From Diphasiastrum complanatum (taxonomy: Eukaryota; Streptophyta; Lycopodiopsida; Lycopodiales; Lycopodiaceae), in assembly GCA_029204225.1 (NCBI GenBank), contig CM055094.1:30003427-30067426 (forward strand): a DNA stretch of 64,000 nt, written 5' to 3'. The first letter of the stretch is position 1; every line of letters begins with the position of its first letter. The notes beneath the pieces are model-generated. The model was given only the letters and a program-made list of their open reading frames with translations. It was not told where the DNA came from and made no database searches. Shown here piece after piece: positions 18,966 to 31,050 of this stretch. Both the position numbers and the translations under genes were made by a program.

Positions 18966-21660
18966 GAGGGCACGTGGCCGAATGGCAGATTGACGTGTAT
19001 TGTAGCACGTTTGGACGATTGTATTACGCGCCATAGATCTGATCCGTTGTTGGATCGACGAGTGTACGGCTTGGGTTTTATTGGTTTTAGCTATATAAAT
19101 GTTGTTTGATCAGTTAAAACATTTATGTAAGTTTTGGATTTTCACTCCCTGTAGCTCTTGGTGTGTGAACCAAATACCATTCCACCTTAAAATCACCTAT
19201 TCTAGGAACATTGAGTGGTGTGTCGCTCATATGATTCTTAATTATCTCTGGATATTCTGTTTTACTAAAAATCCAAAATAGAATTTCATGATCTTTTTTA
19301 AAACCTGTTTGAAACACAAAATCATGAACTATTTTAAGAGAATTGAACTCAGACCTATAATAACAAAACAATATTAGCTTAAAACACAAAACCATTAATT
19401 CTCGAGATGAACTAGTTGCTAGTACTCAATAGAATAGATTTAAACCTGGAAAGCTGCCAACCACCAAATATTATTTTCGGACTGCACACTGAAATTAAGA
19501 CTCTCCGAGTTTATCGTATTGCTTAATGTTCCATTCATAAGTGTAACACTAACCCTTTCAATTTCGTTTGTGATTCTATAAAACTTTATAATAAATCTCT
19601 ATAAATGATTCAGATCTACAAACATATTGTTGGTAGAATCATATGACAAAGTGCCATGTTTTGAGTTATAAATTTCATTGATATGGTAAGGAATATCAAT
19701 GATGTTTTTCAAACCCCTGTTTAACACATCCCTCTCTAATTTGATTTGAAAGGGCCGGGGAATAGGAAATTGTTTTATATGTACTTGTCCAAATGCCTCT
19801 TTGATAATTTTAAACATTGTGTCGTATGCATCCCTGCTAATACCAGAATAATCACATGCTCCTTGTATCAATTTTCGGTCAATGATCTTGCTGACTTCAC
19901 CCATAAGGGCCTCTACAATCTTGGGCTCGATTCGAGAATATCGTTGACTTCCAAGTAGACTCGTCGTTGACTTGGCTGTAAGTATTGCACTCAAAGACTT
20001 TCCAATCATGTCCTTGTCTTTCGGATTTTCATTGGTGACTAAAGCTGCTCTGCAAAATAAAAATAAGATTTAGAAAGAAACAATTCACAACCATTGATGT
20101 GCTAGATGAAACAAAACACATGATTAGTTTAAAACGTAATCCTACTTGAAAGCATATATTCCTTTTTTCCGTTGACCCCCACTTGTTGAGAGCTCGTCAA
20201 TACTTTTTAAAATAACTCTTTTTCGCTTATTGTTCAGTATTTTCTTCCGTAGTGTGTTTACTTCTACATTTATTTGACAATATGAGGTACACAATGTTTG
20301 TACAAATAGTTTCAAATTGTCAGTTTCTTGGTTGAGGTTTAATATAATATCTTGCAAACAAGAATTATCTATCTTCAAGATTTCATTTTCTTCTTTTGTT
20401 TGCAAAAAAAAGTTTCTTTTTCTCGGTAGTCAGTAAGCAAACCATTCAACATATTTTCCAAACAGTGGATTTTTTTCATTGAATAACTAATGCCATAACT
20501 TTTCAATCTTTCACAATAACCCAATAGACTATTGTGTCCTTCACACAAAAGCAGTATGAGTTGTGTGACCGTTCTAAAATTTGGATGTTGCATTGAGCTT
20601 GGATCGATTGGATACAAACATCCATCAACCCATAGATCACAATGTTTCCTGTCTATATTTAGAAATCTTAATAATCGATAGATTAATCTAGTAGAAAACC
20701 CACTTGTTATATATCTTGTAAGCTATTAAAACTCGTCTTAATTATAAAAAAATTAATAATTGGAAAAGTTTGAAATGACCTTGGCACTCTTTCTGATCCA
20801 TCACACTCTTTTTGATCCATGTTTCTTGCTTTATATGCAAAATCAAAGCTTTGCAGTTATGAGCAAAATAAGCAAAATATTTTTTCAATGGACATGTGTT
20901 GAAATTGCAAATTTTTGAATTGCAAAAGTTTGAGATAATATTGCCGCTCCATTTGATCCAACACACTCCATATTTTTTGAATTTCAAAAATTTAGATTCA
21001 CGTTGGCGCTCATTGTGATTTAAAATATTCAAAGTTTCTTGCCATTATTTCCAGATCGATAAGACTGTTTTTCTTTGATGTGAACGCTTTAGTAGATGGA
21101 AAGAAAACTTTGATGTGCAATACGATTTGCATTTACATGAGAAGTCATGTTAGTTAATGGTAGAAAATAGAATCTTGAAGTATGGACCCCACGCGTTGCG
21201 GCCACCCAACTTCCAGTTAACTACATACGTTACTAGTGAGGTCAAGTCATCGGAGTTGTGCGGGCAGACCAAAAACTCGGTCGGAGTTTTAAAATTCGAC
21301 GATTTTCTCTCTCTTACGTGGCATTTCTTAGACATCCCTTTTGGGCCATGGAACTCCTCGAATGTAAACTCCATATCATTTGAGTCCGTTTCATCTGATG
21401 AAGCATGACGCTTGGCTTGTATCGATCCTTCGCCTGTGACATAGAGTACATGGGTTTCTTTCTCAATGTAAGCTTCACTAGGTCGACCGTTTGGTGCTTT
21501 GCAGTTGGCCCTTGTGGAGAGAAAGAACTCTTTCTCTTTTGAGAAGCCGCTTGCGTGGAATCTGTTGCAATAGGCCTGGAAGTAGAGTTGGTATTCTTGG
21601 CTGGTTCTGAGGGAGTCTCCCAAGCTTTTATCTGCTAGCATCAAGTGGTCTCAAAATCGA
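18966..21660. repeat. Tandem duplication unit 2
   Basis: It starts with the same GGGCACGTGGCCGAATGGCAG as unit 1 and adds about 120-150 bp (18,990-19,130) also found at 27,230-27,390. Both breakpoints fall in GCACGTGGC (18,970 and 21,662), suggesting recombination between CACGTGG motifs. Confidence 0.8.
19599..20709 (-). pseudogene. Gene X, copy 2
   Basis: Same structure as copy 1: 96-nt intron at 20,050-20,145, same reading of both exons and the same frame-shifting segment of about 34 bp near 20,405-20,440. Only a few substitutions separate it from copy 1 (for example GLKNIIDIPY for SLQNNIGIPY). The shared lesion shows that it was already broken when the 2.69-kb tandem duplication happened. 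Confidence 0.5.
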
Positions 21661-22625
21661 GGGCACGTGGCTCAACTGCTGCAAAGTGACATCTATCAGA
21701 AGATAGCCCAATAACTGGAGGTTTGCTTGTTCTTGACATAGTCATGGAGGTAGTTGGAAGCAAACTGGGCGGAGTCATAAAGGTTCTGATCATGTAGTTT
21801 AGAATTGGCCATCATGTGGAATAGTTTCATGGGGATACGCGTGATCTTGGACCTATAGCCCTATGTATATTTCGTTAGATAGGCGCACGGAGCAGCTAAG
21901 GGCTTATCATTTATGACCTCGATAAGGTAACCATCTTTTTTTTCCCATTTGTCCACTGAGGGGTCTATGTATTTGAAGTATGTTGTGGATTCAATCTTTT
22001 TGAGGGTCCTATTGACTGTGTTTGGTCCCCTAGGGAAGCCAAATGTATTGAGGTCAGCTCCAGAAATAGGGATAATATAAACAAAATTTTGGTTAGGAGG
22101 TAACATGAATGGAAAAATCTGTCGGTGTGGTTATAAGCAATATGCAATCGAAACGGACTCTGCTAGCCACTGATCAAAAGAGGAAGTTGGAACTCTATGT
22201 GGCTCAGGAACTAGTGTGCCTCCTGGTACCAAGTGTTCATCTCAGAGATATCGAAGCTTTCCATGGTGATGTCAATTCTATCTTGAGTTGGGTCATCAGA
22301 ACTGGAAGATGTTGTGGCAGACAGGATCTGGACTCGGCTGATGACTCTGTTGAAGGTTCGGCTCTGGTAACAGACAAGTGGAGTCTCGGCTCGGTCGACT
22401 GTGGAGGGCTTCGGATCGGTCGTCTTTGGATGGACTCAACTCAGTCAACTTTGTATGCAGAGTATGGATGCTCAGCTCAGTCCACAGTGAATGCAGAGTA
22501 TGGACGCTCGACTCGGTCCATAGTGATTGCAGAGCATGGGAGCTAGGGTCTCTGAGCAGTGTATGTAGAGTATTGCTCGGCAGTGTATGAAGACTAGAAA
22601 TTTGTGAAAAACTTTGGAGCAATGT
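21150..22625 (-). pseudogene. Gene Y, near full-length copy (Y2)
   Basis: This copy keeps all blocks in order on the minus strand: the 12-residue repeat region (22,296-22,622), MSATTSSSSDD near 22,310, LPPNQNFVYIIPISGADL to LPLAAPCAYLTKYT-like (21,861-22,106), the IPMKLFHMMA block (about 21,720-21,850) and the LADKSLGDSL block (21,150-21,644). Stops occur after TKYT and before LADKS, with a frame change near 22,100. Either it is a pseudogene or these are intron boundaries that I cannot resolve. No known domain is recognised. Confidence 0.45.
22400..22545. repeat. 36-bp minisatellite in gene Y2
   Basis: About three to four units of the 36-bp repeat described at 1,420, including GACGCTCGACTCGGTCCATA variants. 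Confidence 0.65.
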
Positions 22626-22719
22626 TGCTCTGATAGGATGTGGAAACGATGATTATTGCATGATGATTCAACTGATCTTGTAGGAATGATTTGAAGAGGC
22701 ATATTTATGTGCATATGAT

Positions 22720-23215
22720 TCCTTTTGGTTCAGGTTAGGTCGATTTTTTAAAAAAAAAATTCTTGATACAAGAATTGTAATTTAAAACACTTTTAAATTT
22801 TAAAAAAAAAATAAAAACCTTTGTTTTAATAAGCAAAAAGTTTTTTTTTAGTTATTCTAATGGTTGTGTCCAATGATTTTATTTTGAATAGTATTATTAT
22901 TTCATATAAGCTAATGTGCAATTATTAATAAAAATCTATTAACAAAATTTTAGTACCTTGATTAATTTTCTTGCAAAATACAACATTTTTTTTAGCATTA
23001 CAATATCTTTATTTGAAGCATTTTAAATATGGATATTTTTTTTATAAAATTAAAAAAAAATGGGTCTCCATGTCATTTCTTTTTTTTGGGATCATCGTGT
23101 TTCATGATGAACAATCTTAGTAAATTCTTCCCTGGTGCATCCTTCCAAAATTAGATGAATGGCTTTTGTCTTTGGATACACAAGCTCGCCAGAGATGGTG
23201 TCAAGTCACACATAC
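22720..23215. other. AT-rich spacer
   Basis: Very AT-rich with several A and T runs. Shared with 33,940-34,390 and 53,240-53,720. No gene seen. Confidence 0.6.
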
Positions 23216-23245
23216 TTTTCTCTTTTTACACCAGCACATGATTGA

Positions 23246-23700
23246 TTTGCTGCAAACCCTTCTGCTAAACTCCTTGCCAACTTAGGCGATGCTGAAAACA
23301 TCAGAGAGATTGAACACCTCCTCAAAAGACCACGTTTTTTCACTGTCCAAGATAAATTCTTTCAAAACTCAAATGAAAGGCCTGGTTCTTTCAACCTAAA
23401 CAACCCTAGTTTGGTGGTTTCTGGACAAAATATGGGAAAAAGAAAGAAGTATAGATGATATAAAGGAAAGGAAGGACAAGGCAGTGGTGCAAAAGAAGAC
23501 TTACTGGCTAAAAGACTGAACTTTTACAGGTATTCACTAGCTCGCAGGATGACGAGGATCTGCATAGAAGAACTCTCACTAGAAATACGGTGGATCGACT
23601 ACAGCTCAGCACGCGCAAGGACAAGGCAAAAATATTTTTACATTTACGCTACTGTAATAGAATGTTTGAGACCATTCATGTGAGACACTTTTACACTCGT
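23246..23700 (+). pseudogene. Conserved exon pair, unknown protein (copy 2)
   Basis: The first ORF (23,246-23,458) matches the one at 2,545. A candidate GT-AG intron (23,449-23,529; donor in GAAGTATAG, acceptor CTTTTACAG) would join it in phase to an exon reading YSLARRMTRICIEELSLEIR and WIDYSSARARTRQKYFYIYA, ending at TGA near 23,683. An alternative frame across the second exon is also open (DDEDLHRRTLTRNTVDRLQL), so the splice choice is uncertain. Unknown family. Confidence 0.35.
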
Positions 23701-24018
23701 ATATTATTACAATCTTTGGGCTTATATACACAAGTCCTACCATAATATTGTGTTTGCTTGGTCATACTTACCTAACATCAAAAGTGAATGGTACTTTCTG
23801 TTTGATGTTTTGTGCAATTTTGAAATTGAAAATCTATCTTTATGTTCTTGCTCTTTTCTAAAACATTTCAAAGATTTCATTTCAGAAAAATTTGATTATG
23901 TTCTAACAACGGACTGCAATATAATTAGAAGTATGTACGTCAGAAAATCTTAGCTATTTAGGAAAAACATCATTGAACTCTTGTTTTAAATCTTGCATTA
24001 AAAGCTGTTCTTGATGCT
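23701..24018. other. Spacer, no firm gene
   Basis: It holds a short plus-strand ORF (23,750-23,953, FAWSYLPNIKSEWYFLFDVL) that recurs at 34,921 and 60,563 with indels. Coding status is doubtful. Confidence 0.35.
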
Positions 24019-24970
24019 AATTTTTGGTGTTAAAGCATGTTAACACATTCACATCACAATGCATACAAGATTTCAAAACAAGATGAAAAAGCTCATACTT
24101 AGAATTATGTAGTTTTTCCATAACTTCCGCCGAGGAAACCATCGGTGATGGGAGTACATTAGTCTCCCCATAAATAGAGACTATCTAGTCAAACTTATCT
24201 TTAAATACAATAGTATGGTTTTTAAAATCTATTTTCAACGAATCTGATTTATCAAAAAACCATTCATATCCTAGGATTACATAAGTTCTATCAAGATTCA
24301 TAACATGGAAGTCGAGCCGCTCAACATGATCTTGCATCCGAACCTCCAAAGTAGGGACTTTCACATCCCAAACTTCTGTGTCTGACCCTGAGGCTAGAGG
24401 ACCACATAATGTTGATCACTGGCCATGGTGGGCACCCAAAGCTTCTATACAAGCCGCACATTCAAAAAGTTGTGAGTACCTCCAAAATCAAACATTATGC
24501 TTATGTCTTTCCCTACAATATTGCCTTTAACTTGAAACCATTGATTAGACTTGAAAGAAAGTGTATTGAACTTACAAGTATATTCACAACCATTTAACAA
24601 ATCAACTTTCAATTCACAACCATTTAACAAATCGACTTTCAATTTACCTGTCGGTAAGTCCAACGCCATGAAACTTGATAATTTATTTTCCCTCTCGGAT
24701 CTCTCTTTGGCATGATGCCCAAGTTTGTTGGCAAGCAGTAGCTTCTAGTTCATCAAAAAATAGATTTTTTATCTTATTATTTTTTGGCTTTTCATTCTTA
24801 GGCTTTTGGGCTGATTGGCTGTGCATACTCTTCCGTGAGGCAATCACGGTGCTATCGTAGGCTTTAGCTACTCGGATAGCATCTTTCAATATGGAGGACA
24901 TCCCATTTGCACTCCTTTTGGTAATCGGCTGACAATTCATACTATCAATTGCCACTGTGGCAATTTCCAA
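24019..24970 (-). pseudogene. Ty3/gypsy Gag end and protease fragment (copy 1)
   Basis: Minus-strand reading in order: a Gag tail with LKDAIRVAKAYDSTVIASRK and CQREIREGK (24,683-24,970); then QWFQVKGNIVGKDISIMFDF followed by GGTHNFLNVRLV (24,445-24,669), the retropepsin region where D-S-G has become D-F-G; then RTYVILGYEWFFDKSDSLKI and HTIVFKDKF (about 24,180-24,290), matching the typical gypsy sequence after the protease (DVILGMDWL). Frames change between pieces. No reverse transcriptase follows. The S-to-F change in the active-site triplet would inactivate the protease. Confidence 0.65.
24683..24687. other. Empty site for element 2 (paralogue 1)
   Basis: GATAATTTATTTTCCCTCTC is uninterrupted. 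The same sequence at 54,131 is split by element 2 with TTATT duplicated. Confidence 0.8.
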
Positions 24971-24974
24971 TCAA

Positions 24975-25414
24975 GTGACCCTTAAGTGATTATTAGAAGC
25001 CTTTTTCAAATGGAAAAAAATAGCATACACCTCTAAAAGGATGCGGTTGCTAGGTCTACAAAGTACTCAACAAAAATTGCTTTTTTTTTTAAGGCTTTCA
25101 ATTGCCTTAACCCAAAAAAGTAAATAGGGAAAAAGTAATGGCAAACCTGAATGCAATAAAGGAACTTCCAAAATCCCTATTCAAGAGCAAAAAATCCAAA
25201 ATCCCCCCCCCCCCCCAATTAATATAACTAGTAACATTATTCTCAAAGCATCTACGATGAGCTACAAACAACACTTGGAGAGTAAAGAATTAGGAATCTG
25301 TCAAATACTCTTGCATCTAGTATTTGGAAAGTTAGACATAACGATAGTATCATAAGAATGAGTTAGAGAAGCTTGTGAAGCCATCCAAAGGTATGTTGTT
25401 GTTTTATTAGTTTC
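24975..25414. other. Spacer with inverted fragment and C run
   Basis: A poly-C run lies at 25,203-25,216. The following sequence is the reverse complement of the fragment at about 6,300-6,420. No gene. Confidence 0.5.
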
Positions 25415-26335
25415 CTAGATACATATCAAGCTACCCCAAGTTACCACAGATCTATTATATGATTTAAACACGGGTCTATATGAGGCAAGGTGTATATATT
25501 GCAAAAAGAAAAAAGGAAGGTCTCCCCTTTTATCATATTTGGATAGATGTGTACAACCGGTAATTGGGTTAAAGGTAATTGTAATATTCAGAAAGTTCAC
25601 CAAATTACATGTGTTGTCGTTTTCGTCTATCTCAAGGTATTCCAGGGGATAGATCCAAAAAGGATTGTCAGGTGTTCTTGGTTGAGTCTTGTCTAGGAAA
25701 CGTCCAACCATATGATTATTGATAAAGCATATATCGTCAATGTACCTGAACGAATATTTGAAGTCGTTTATAAATTTAATTTCCCCTAATCTTGCAAGCC
25801 TCTTAATAAACTGCATTTTAAAAAAAAAAAGGTATCAATTACAAGACATTGGTGAATATGGAAAACCCATTGGTATTCCCCCAACCTGTCGCCAAGTATG
25901 ATCCCCAAGTCTGATAATGCAATTGTCTATCAAATAGAAATTCAAAATGCATAAGGTATTCTAACGGTCTATAGTACTCCATTCATATGAACCTGTATTT
26001 TTCGAAACCCATTTAAAATCATTGGTTCCAGATATTCGTTTGTATTTGAGCAATTTGATTTTGGCAATTTTAAATGCCAAACAAATCATTTTAGTCATAA
26101 TAGTTTTCAAATCGTCAATCCTGTTCAAAGGAATATTGCTTTTTTGGGGGTAACCTAATTCTTTGCTTGCAGGTTTTTTAAGTTTGTAATGCAATTTTAG
26201 GGTGAAATTTTTAGCACACAAGGCTTGTATGAGGGCGAGTTCCTGCATCCATCTAATGTGTGGTTTCGACACATTTTGGGGCTGATTTTTTAGATTTGAT
26301 ACTTGCTGTTTTTTGTGTCTTTTAGGGCACATTTA
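25415..26335 (-). pseudogene. Penelope-like reverse transcriptase fragment (copy 1)
   Basis: Minus strand. After an N-terminal Lys-rich stretch (CPKRHKKQQVSNLKNQPQ) comes FKWVSKNTGSYEWSTIDR, interrupted by a TAG where block C has AAG. Then follow the RT region with FKYSFRYIDDICFINNH (motif C, catalytic DD), FWIYPLEYLEI, VNFLNITITFNPITGCTHL and SKYDKRGDLPFFFLQYIHLA. The YIDD motif and the downstream YDKR..DLPF signature resemble Penelope-like elements, not copia, gypsy or plant LINEs. Motif B (GIPMG) is seen more clearly in block C. Motif A with its catalytic Asp is not recognisable, and I see no GIY-YIG endonuclease. A nonsense mutation and a frame change make it dead. Confidence 0.6.
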
Positions 26336-26379
26336 GGGTTTGAAAAAGTTTATCTTCTTGGCTGGTTTTTATGGCAAGA

Positions 26380-26830
26380 GATTTGAGCCCACCTATATAC
26401 ATATATAGATCTCTAGGTCCACTCAAGCCTACGTGGCACAGGGCCTTGTTGACTTGACATACAAGTTTATGGTAGGCCTACATGGCTTGCCACATGGCAA
26501 CCCTCAAGCCTGCATGATTTGCCATGTGGTAGACCTATGTGGCTTGCCATGTGCTAGTGCGCGATAGGCTTCCCAAATAGCAGACCACGTAGGCAGAGCC
26601 TGGTTGGCTTGCCAGCCTATGATGGGCCTACGTGGCTTGCCACGTGGCTAGCCCCACGCCTGCATGATTTGCCACATGGCAGTCATACGTGACTTGACAC
26701 GTGGGCACCTATGACAGCCTTGGCCAATCGCAGGCCTATGTGGCCTGTTACACAAGTCTATGGTAGGCCATGTGGAAAATCACACAAGCCTATGGTAGGA
26801 CTATGTGGTTGTAGTTGTAGCCTCAACTCG
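26380..26830. repeat. TGCCA/TGGCA-rich satellite, third array
   Basis: Same phrases as the arrays at 14,489 and 48,471 (CTCAAGCCTACGTGGCAC, GGTAGGCCTACATGGCTTGC, TTGCCACGTGGC). No H3-like ORF follows here; the sequence passes directly to the CACGTG array near 26,880. Confidence 0.7.
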
Positions 26831-26889
26831 TCGTATGTTGACCTTTCTGAAATCCCTGGAATCACTGGCCATTGTACAATCCCCGGGAA

Positions 26890-27290
26890 TGGACTTATAT
26901 AGGAGAAAAAAGTTGGCACGTGTGAATCTCAGTGACACATGGCCCAGTTAGTAGCTGACATGTGGAACCACACGTTTGTATACGCATGTGTGAAACTGCT
27001 CGTCTGGATCACACGTGGGAACACGTGGCCGAATGGATCAACGACATGTGTTCTTGCACGTATCGGCTCGCACGTGTGGTCACGTGGCCCAATCAGTACC
27101 TGACGTGTGGGACCACACTTCTGTATCCGCATGTGTGAAACTTGCACATGTAGCCATGTGGTCGAATGGTGTGGTGACGTGTGTTCTGGCACGTGTTAGC
27201 TCGTGCGTGTGGGCATGTGGCCGAATGGCAGATTGACGTGTATTGTAGCACGTGTGGTCTCACACGTGTGGACGGTTGTAATACGCGCCA
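26890..27290. repeat. CACGTG-rich array, second copy
   Basis: Same organisation as 16,020-16,370, with additional phrases (GTATTGTAGCACGTGTGG, TCACACGTGTGGACGG) toward 27,270. Confidence 0.75.
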
Positions 27291-27690
27291 TAGATCTGAT
27301 CTGTTGTTGGATCGACGAGTATACGGCTTGGGTTTTATTGGTTTTAGCTATATAAATGTTGTTTGATCAGTTAAAACATTTCGCTAAGTTTCGGATTTTC
27401 ACTCCCTGTAGCTCTTGGTGTGTGAACCAAATGCCATTCCACCTTGAAATCACCTATTCTAGGAACATTGAGTGGTGTGTCACTCATATGATTCTTAATT
27501 ATCTCTGGATATTCTGTTTTACTAAAAATCCAAAATAGAATTTCATGATCTTCTTTAAAACCTGTTTGAAACTTGTTTCCTGTCTTTCGTCCTTTGGTGA
27601 GCTGGTAAGGTGGATCCTTTCAGATTTTTTCTCGACAGTGGAGCATATTCTATGGGAAGATCAATATGGAGAGGATATTTAGACATGTTA
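27291..27690. other. Spacer shared with the 2.69-kb tandem units
   Basis: It matches 19,030-19,310 and then diverges into unique sequence. No supportable gene. Confidence 0.4.
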
Positions 27691-28150
27691 ATAATCGATA
27701 GATTAATCTAGTAGAAAACCAACTTGTTATATATCTTGTAAGCTATTAAAACTCGTCTTAATTATAAAAAAAAATTAATTGGAAAAGTTTGAAATGACCT
27801 TGGCGCTCTTTTTGATCCATCACACTCCAAGTTTCTTGTTTTATATGCAAAATCAAAGCTTTGCAGTTATGAGCAAAATTAGCAAAATATTTTTTCAATA
27901 GATGTGTTTTGAAATTGCAAATTTCTGAATTGCAAAACTTTGAAATAACCTTGCCACTCCATTTGATCCAACACACTCCGTATTTTCTGAATTTCAAGAT
28001 TCACGTTGGCACTCATTGTGATCCAAAATATTCAAAGTTTCTTGCCATGATTTTCAGATCGATAAGACTGTTTTTCTTTGATGTGAACGCTTTGAGTAGA
28101 CGGAAAGAAAACTTTGATGTGCAATACGATTTGCATTTACATGAGAAGTT
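27691..28150 (-). pseudogene. Gene X 5' remnant (copy 4)
   Basis: Only the intron acceptor and leader region upstream of gene X remain (matching 17,975-18,440). The RIH-like exon and the last exon are missing. Confidence 0.4.
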
Positions 28151-28220
28151 ATGTTAGTTAATGGTAGAAAATAGAATATTGAAGTATGGACCCCACGCGT
28201 TGCGGCTATCCAACTTCTAG

Positions 28221-29650
28221 CTAACTACATACGTTACTAGTGAGGTCAAGCTCCATATCATCTGAGTCTGTTTTATCTAATGAAGCATGACGCTTCGCTC
28301 GTATCTTGGTCCTTTGCCTGGATTGTTGTGTTGGTGGTGGTTGGACTAGTGTGGTGGTGTCTTCATGTTGAGCAAAATACTCTTCAGCAGAATGATGCTT
28401 GTCTGTGACATAGAGGACATGGGTGTCTTTCTCGATGTAAGCTTCACTAGGCCGACCATTTGGTGCTTTGCAATTGGCCCTTGTGGAGATAAGGAACTCT
28501 TTCTCTTTTGAGAAGCCGCTTGCATGGAATCTGTTGCAATAGGCCTGGAAGTAGAGTTGGTATTCTTGGCTGGTTCTGAGGGAGTCTCCCAAGCTTTTAT
28601 CTGCTAGCATCAAGTGGTCTCGAACTCGAGGTCGGTGGCTCAACTACTACAGTGACATCTATCAGAAGATAGCCCAATAACTGGAGGCTTGCTTGTTCTT
28701 GATATAGTCATGGAGGCAGTTGGAAGCAAACTGGGCCCAGTCATAAAGGTTCTGATCGTGTAGTCTAGAATCAACCATCATGTGGAATAGTTTCATGGAG
28801 ATACGCATGATCTTGGACCTATAGCGCTATGTATATTGCGTTAGATAAGCGCATGGAGCAGCTAAGGGCTTATCATTTATGACCTCGATACAATAACCAT
28901 CTTTCTTTTTCCATTTGTCCACTGAGGGGTCTATTATTTGAAGTATGTTGTGGATTCAATTATTTTGAGGATCCTTTGACTGTGTTTGGTCCCCTAGGGA
29001 AGCCAAATGTCTTGAGGTCAGCTCCAAAAATAGAGATAATATAAACAAAATTTTGGTTATGCGGTAACATGAACTGGAAAATCTGTCGGTGTGGTTATAA
29101 GCAATATGCAATAGAAATGGGCTCTGATAGCCACTGATCAGAGGAAGTTGGAACTCTATGTGGCTCAGGAACTAGTGTGCCTCCTGGTACCAAGTGTTCA
29201 TCTCAGAGATATCGAGGCTTTCCATGGTGATGTCAATTATGTCTTGAGTTGGGTCATCAAAACTGGAAGATGTTGTGGCAGACATGTTCTGGACTCGGCT
29301 GATGACTCTGTTGAAGGTTTTCGGATCGGTCGACTTTTGATGGACTCAGCTCAGTCAACTTTGTATGTAGAGTATGGACGCTCATCTCGTTCCACAGTGA
29401 ATGCAAAGTATGTACACTCAGCTCGGTCCACGGTGATTGTAGAGTATGGGGGCGCGGCTCTATGAGCAGTGTATGTAGAGTATTGCTCGGTAGTGTATGG
29501 AGAATAGAAATTTGTGGAAAAATTTGGAGCAATGTCGCTCTGATAGGATGTGGAAACGATGACGTTTCTTCGCGATAACGTACTAGTAGAGAGATTTCAA
29601 CCCAAATCGGTGTTGAATGTGTGGTTTTAACAAGCTCCAGTAGCACTACC
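28221..29650 (-). pseudogene. Gene Y copy with alternative middle (Y3)
   Basis: The C-terminal block opens PRVRDHLMLADKSLGDSLRT and, unlike the other copies, continues through a Gln/Pro-rich stretch (KHHSAEEYFAQHEDTTTL, PPPTQQSRQRTKIRAKRH) before the SLDKTDSDDMEL acidic motif. It lacks the FEEFHGPKGM tail found elsewhere. This suggests that the other copies carry a deletion of about 85-90 bp. Upstream blocks are present but broken (28,680-29,260), and the 12-residue repeat region spans 29,257-29,646. Confidence 0.5.
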
Positions 29651-31050
29651 CCTCAGCATTCTCGTGCTAGATGTGACGATTTTTGTGTAATGTAGCAACT
29701 CTCGGCAGCTTAGGGTTTTTAAAAATGGATGATGATGGCACTCTGGATCCGTGGTGGATGTATGTAGATGGTGTCCAAGGATGGGAAGAAGTAATCAAGC
29801 ACGGTCGCAGCGAATGATAGATCGCCACTAAAAGATGGAAAATCGATCCTTTGAAGCTACAGCTTTTCAAAGCTTCTGAATTCCATTTCCATGCTTGAAG
29901 AAGGAAGTGCCAGCATCAAATCTTCTCCCATCAGAATTTGTTTTCATTTCCTAAAAATCATGCATGGCAACATGGCAGTAAAGCGTGATATTGTGAATTT
30001 TTGTAATGTTCTGCAACATTTGCTTACATACATAGCTACACCAAATGAGAAAATTAAGGACCTAGATTCTTAAAGAGTTTTATGAGGTTGAAGTTCTAGT
30101 TTTTCTACAAATCAAGTTCCTCTGAAAGTTTCTTTTTGGTGGAAATGATGCTATTTATACCAAGTGTAGGTTAATTTATAATGGCAAAGATCAAGTTCAC
30201 AGCTCACCATGATTATGATCATTTGCAAGTAGCCTATTATAAGCAAATTGTGCTGCACTTTCATGTTATCTTAGCACATTTGAATGTAGCTTGTGATATT
30301 ATTGGTTCGATATTCTAGTAGCTTTTTTGCACCATTTAAGGTAAGAGAAAGAGAGCACATTCAAATAATGATGCAATAGGTTCTAGAAAAATGTAAATTT
30401 GTTGTTTCGGTATCTCCAATTTCTAGGAATTTGGGCATGAAGACAATCCGGCTCGAATCATGCACAGAAAAATTGATGAGTGTTTGCCATCTTGTTTGCA
30501 TGTATGTGATGATTTTTGTTGTTTAATTATATCGATGTCGATTGAAACTATGATAGCTTCGTGGTTGTCATTCGTAATATTAAAAGTTTTTCTTCACCTT
30601 ATCTTGGGGCAAGGTAACAAATAGCAAGGTAACAAATTGGGACTCGGCAAGAACTCACCCCAAATGACTTTTTGAGCTTCACTAACTTGCTCTCATGAAT
30701 TTATCATTGTGTCTAACTTGCCATATACCAGTTTTATAAGTATTTGCTTGATCCTTTACTCTTAAATGCACCATAATTGTAAACCCCTTTGCATGTGCCA
30801 TAGTCCTAGAGCTCTAAAATTAACAATGTATACACATGTATGGAAGTTTTCAAGACATACTGATGTTTTTGCATCCACTTGTCTTTAAGCTTAAACATGT
30901 TCTTTGTAGTTCCTGAAGAAGTCTTGAAAGTTTGAAGCTTGTGTGTTAAGCCAAGTGTTGTTGTAGTTCATCGTAGATGCTTGGAGTTAATTATTGGCCA
31001 CCTCCAAGGACATAGCCTTGGAAAAATTTGTCTAGGCCCCTTCATTTTTT
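29651..31050. other. Shared spacer, no gene
   Basis: 29,650-30,620 is repeated at 35,790 (partly), 43,160 (partly) and 62,936-63,690. 30,780-31,050 is partly repeated at 39,913-40,010. No credible ORF beyond a 60-codon stretch at 29,891 shared by its copies. Confidence 0.45.
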
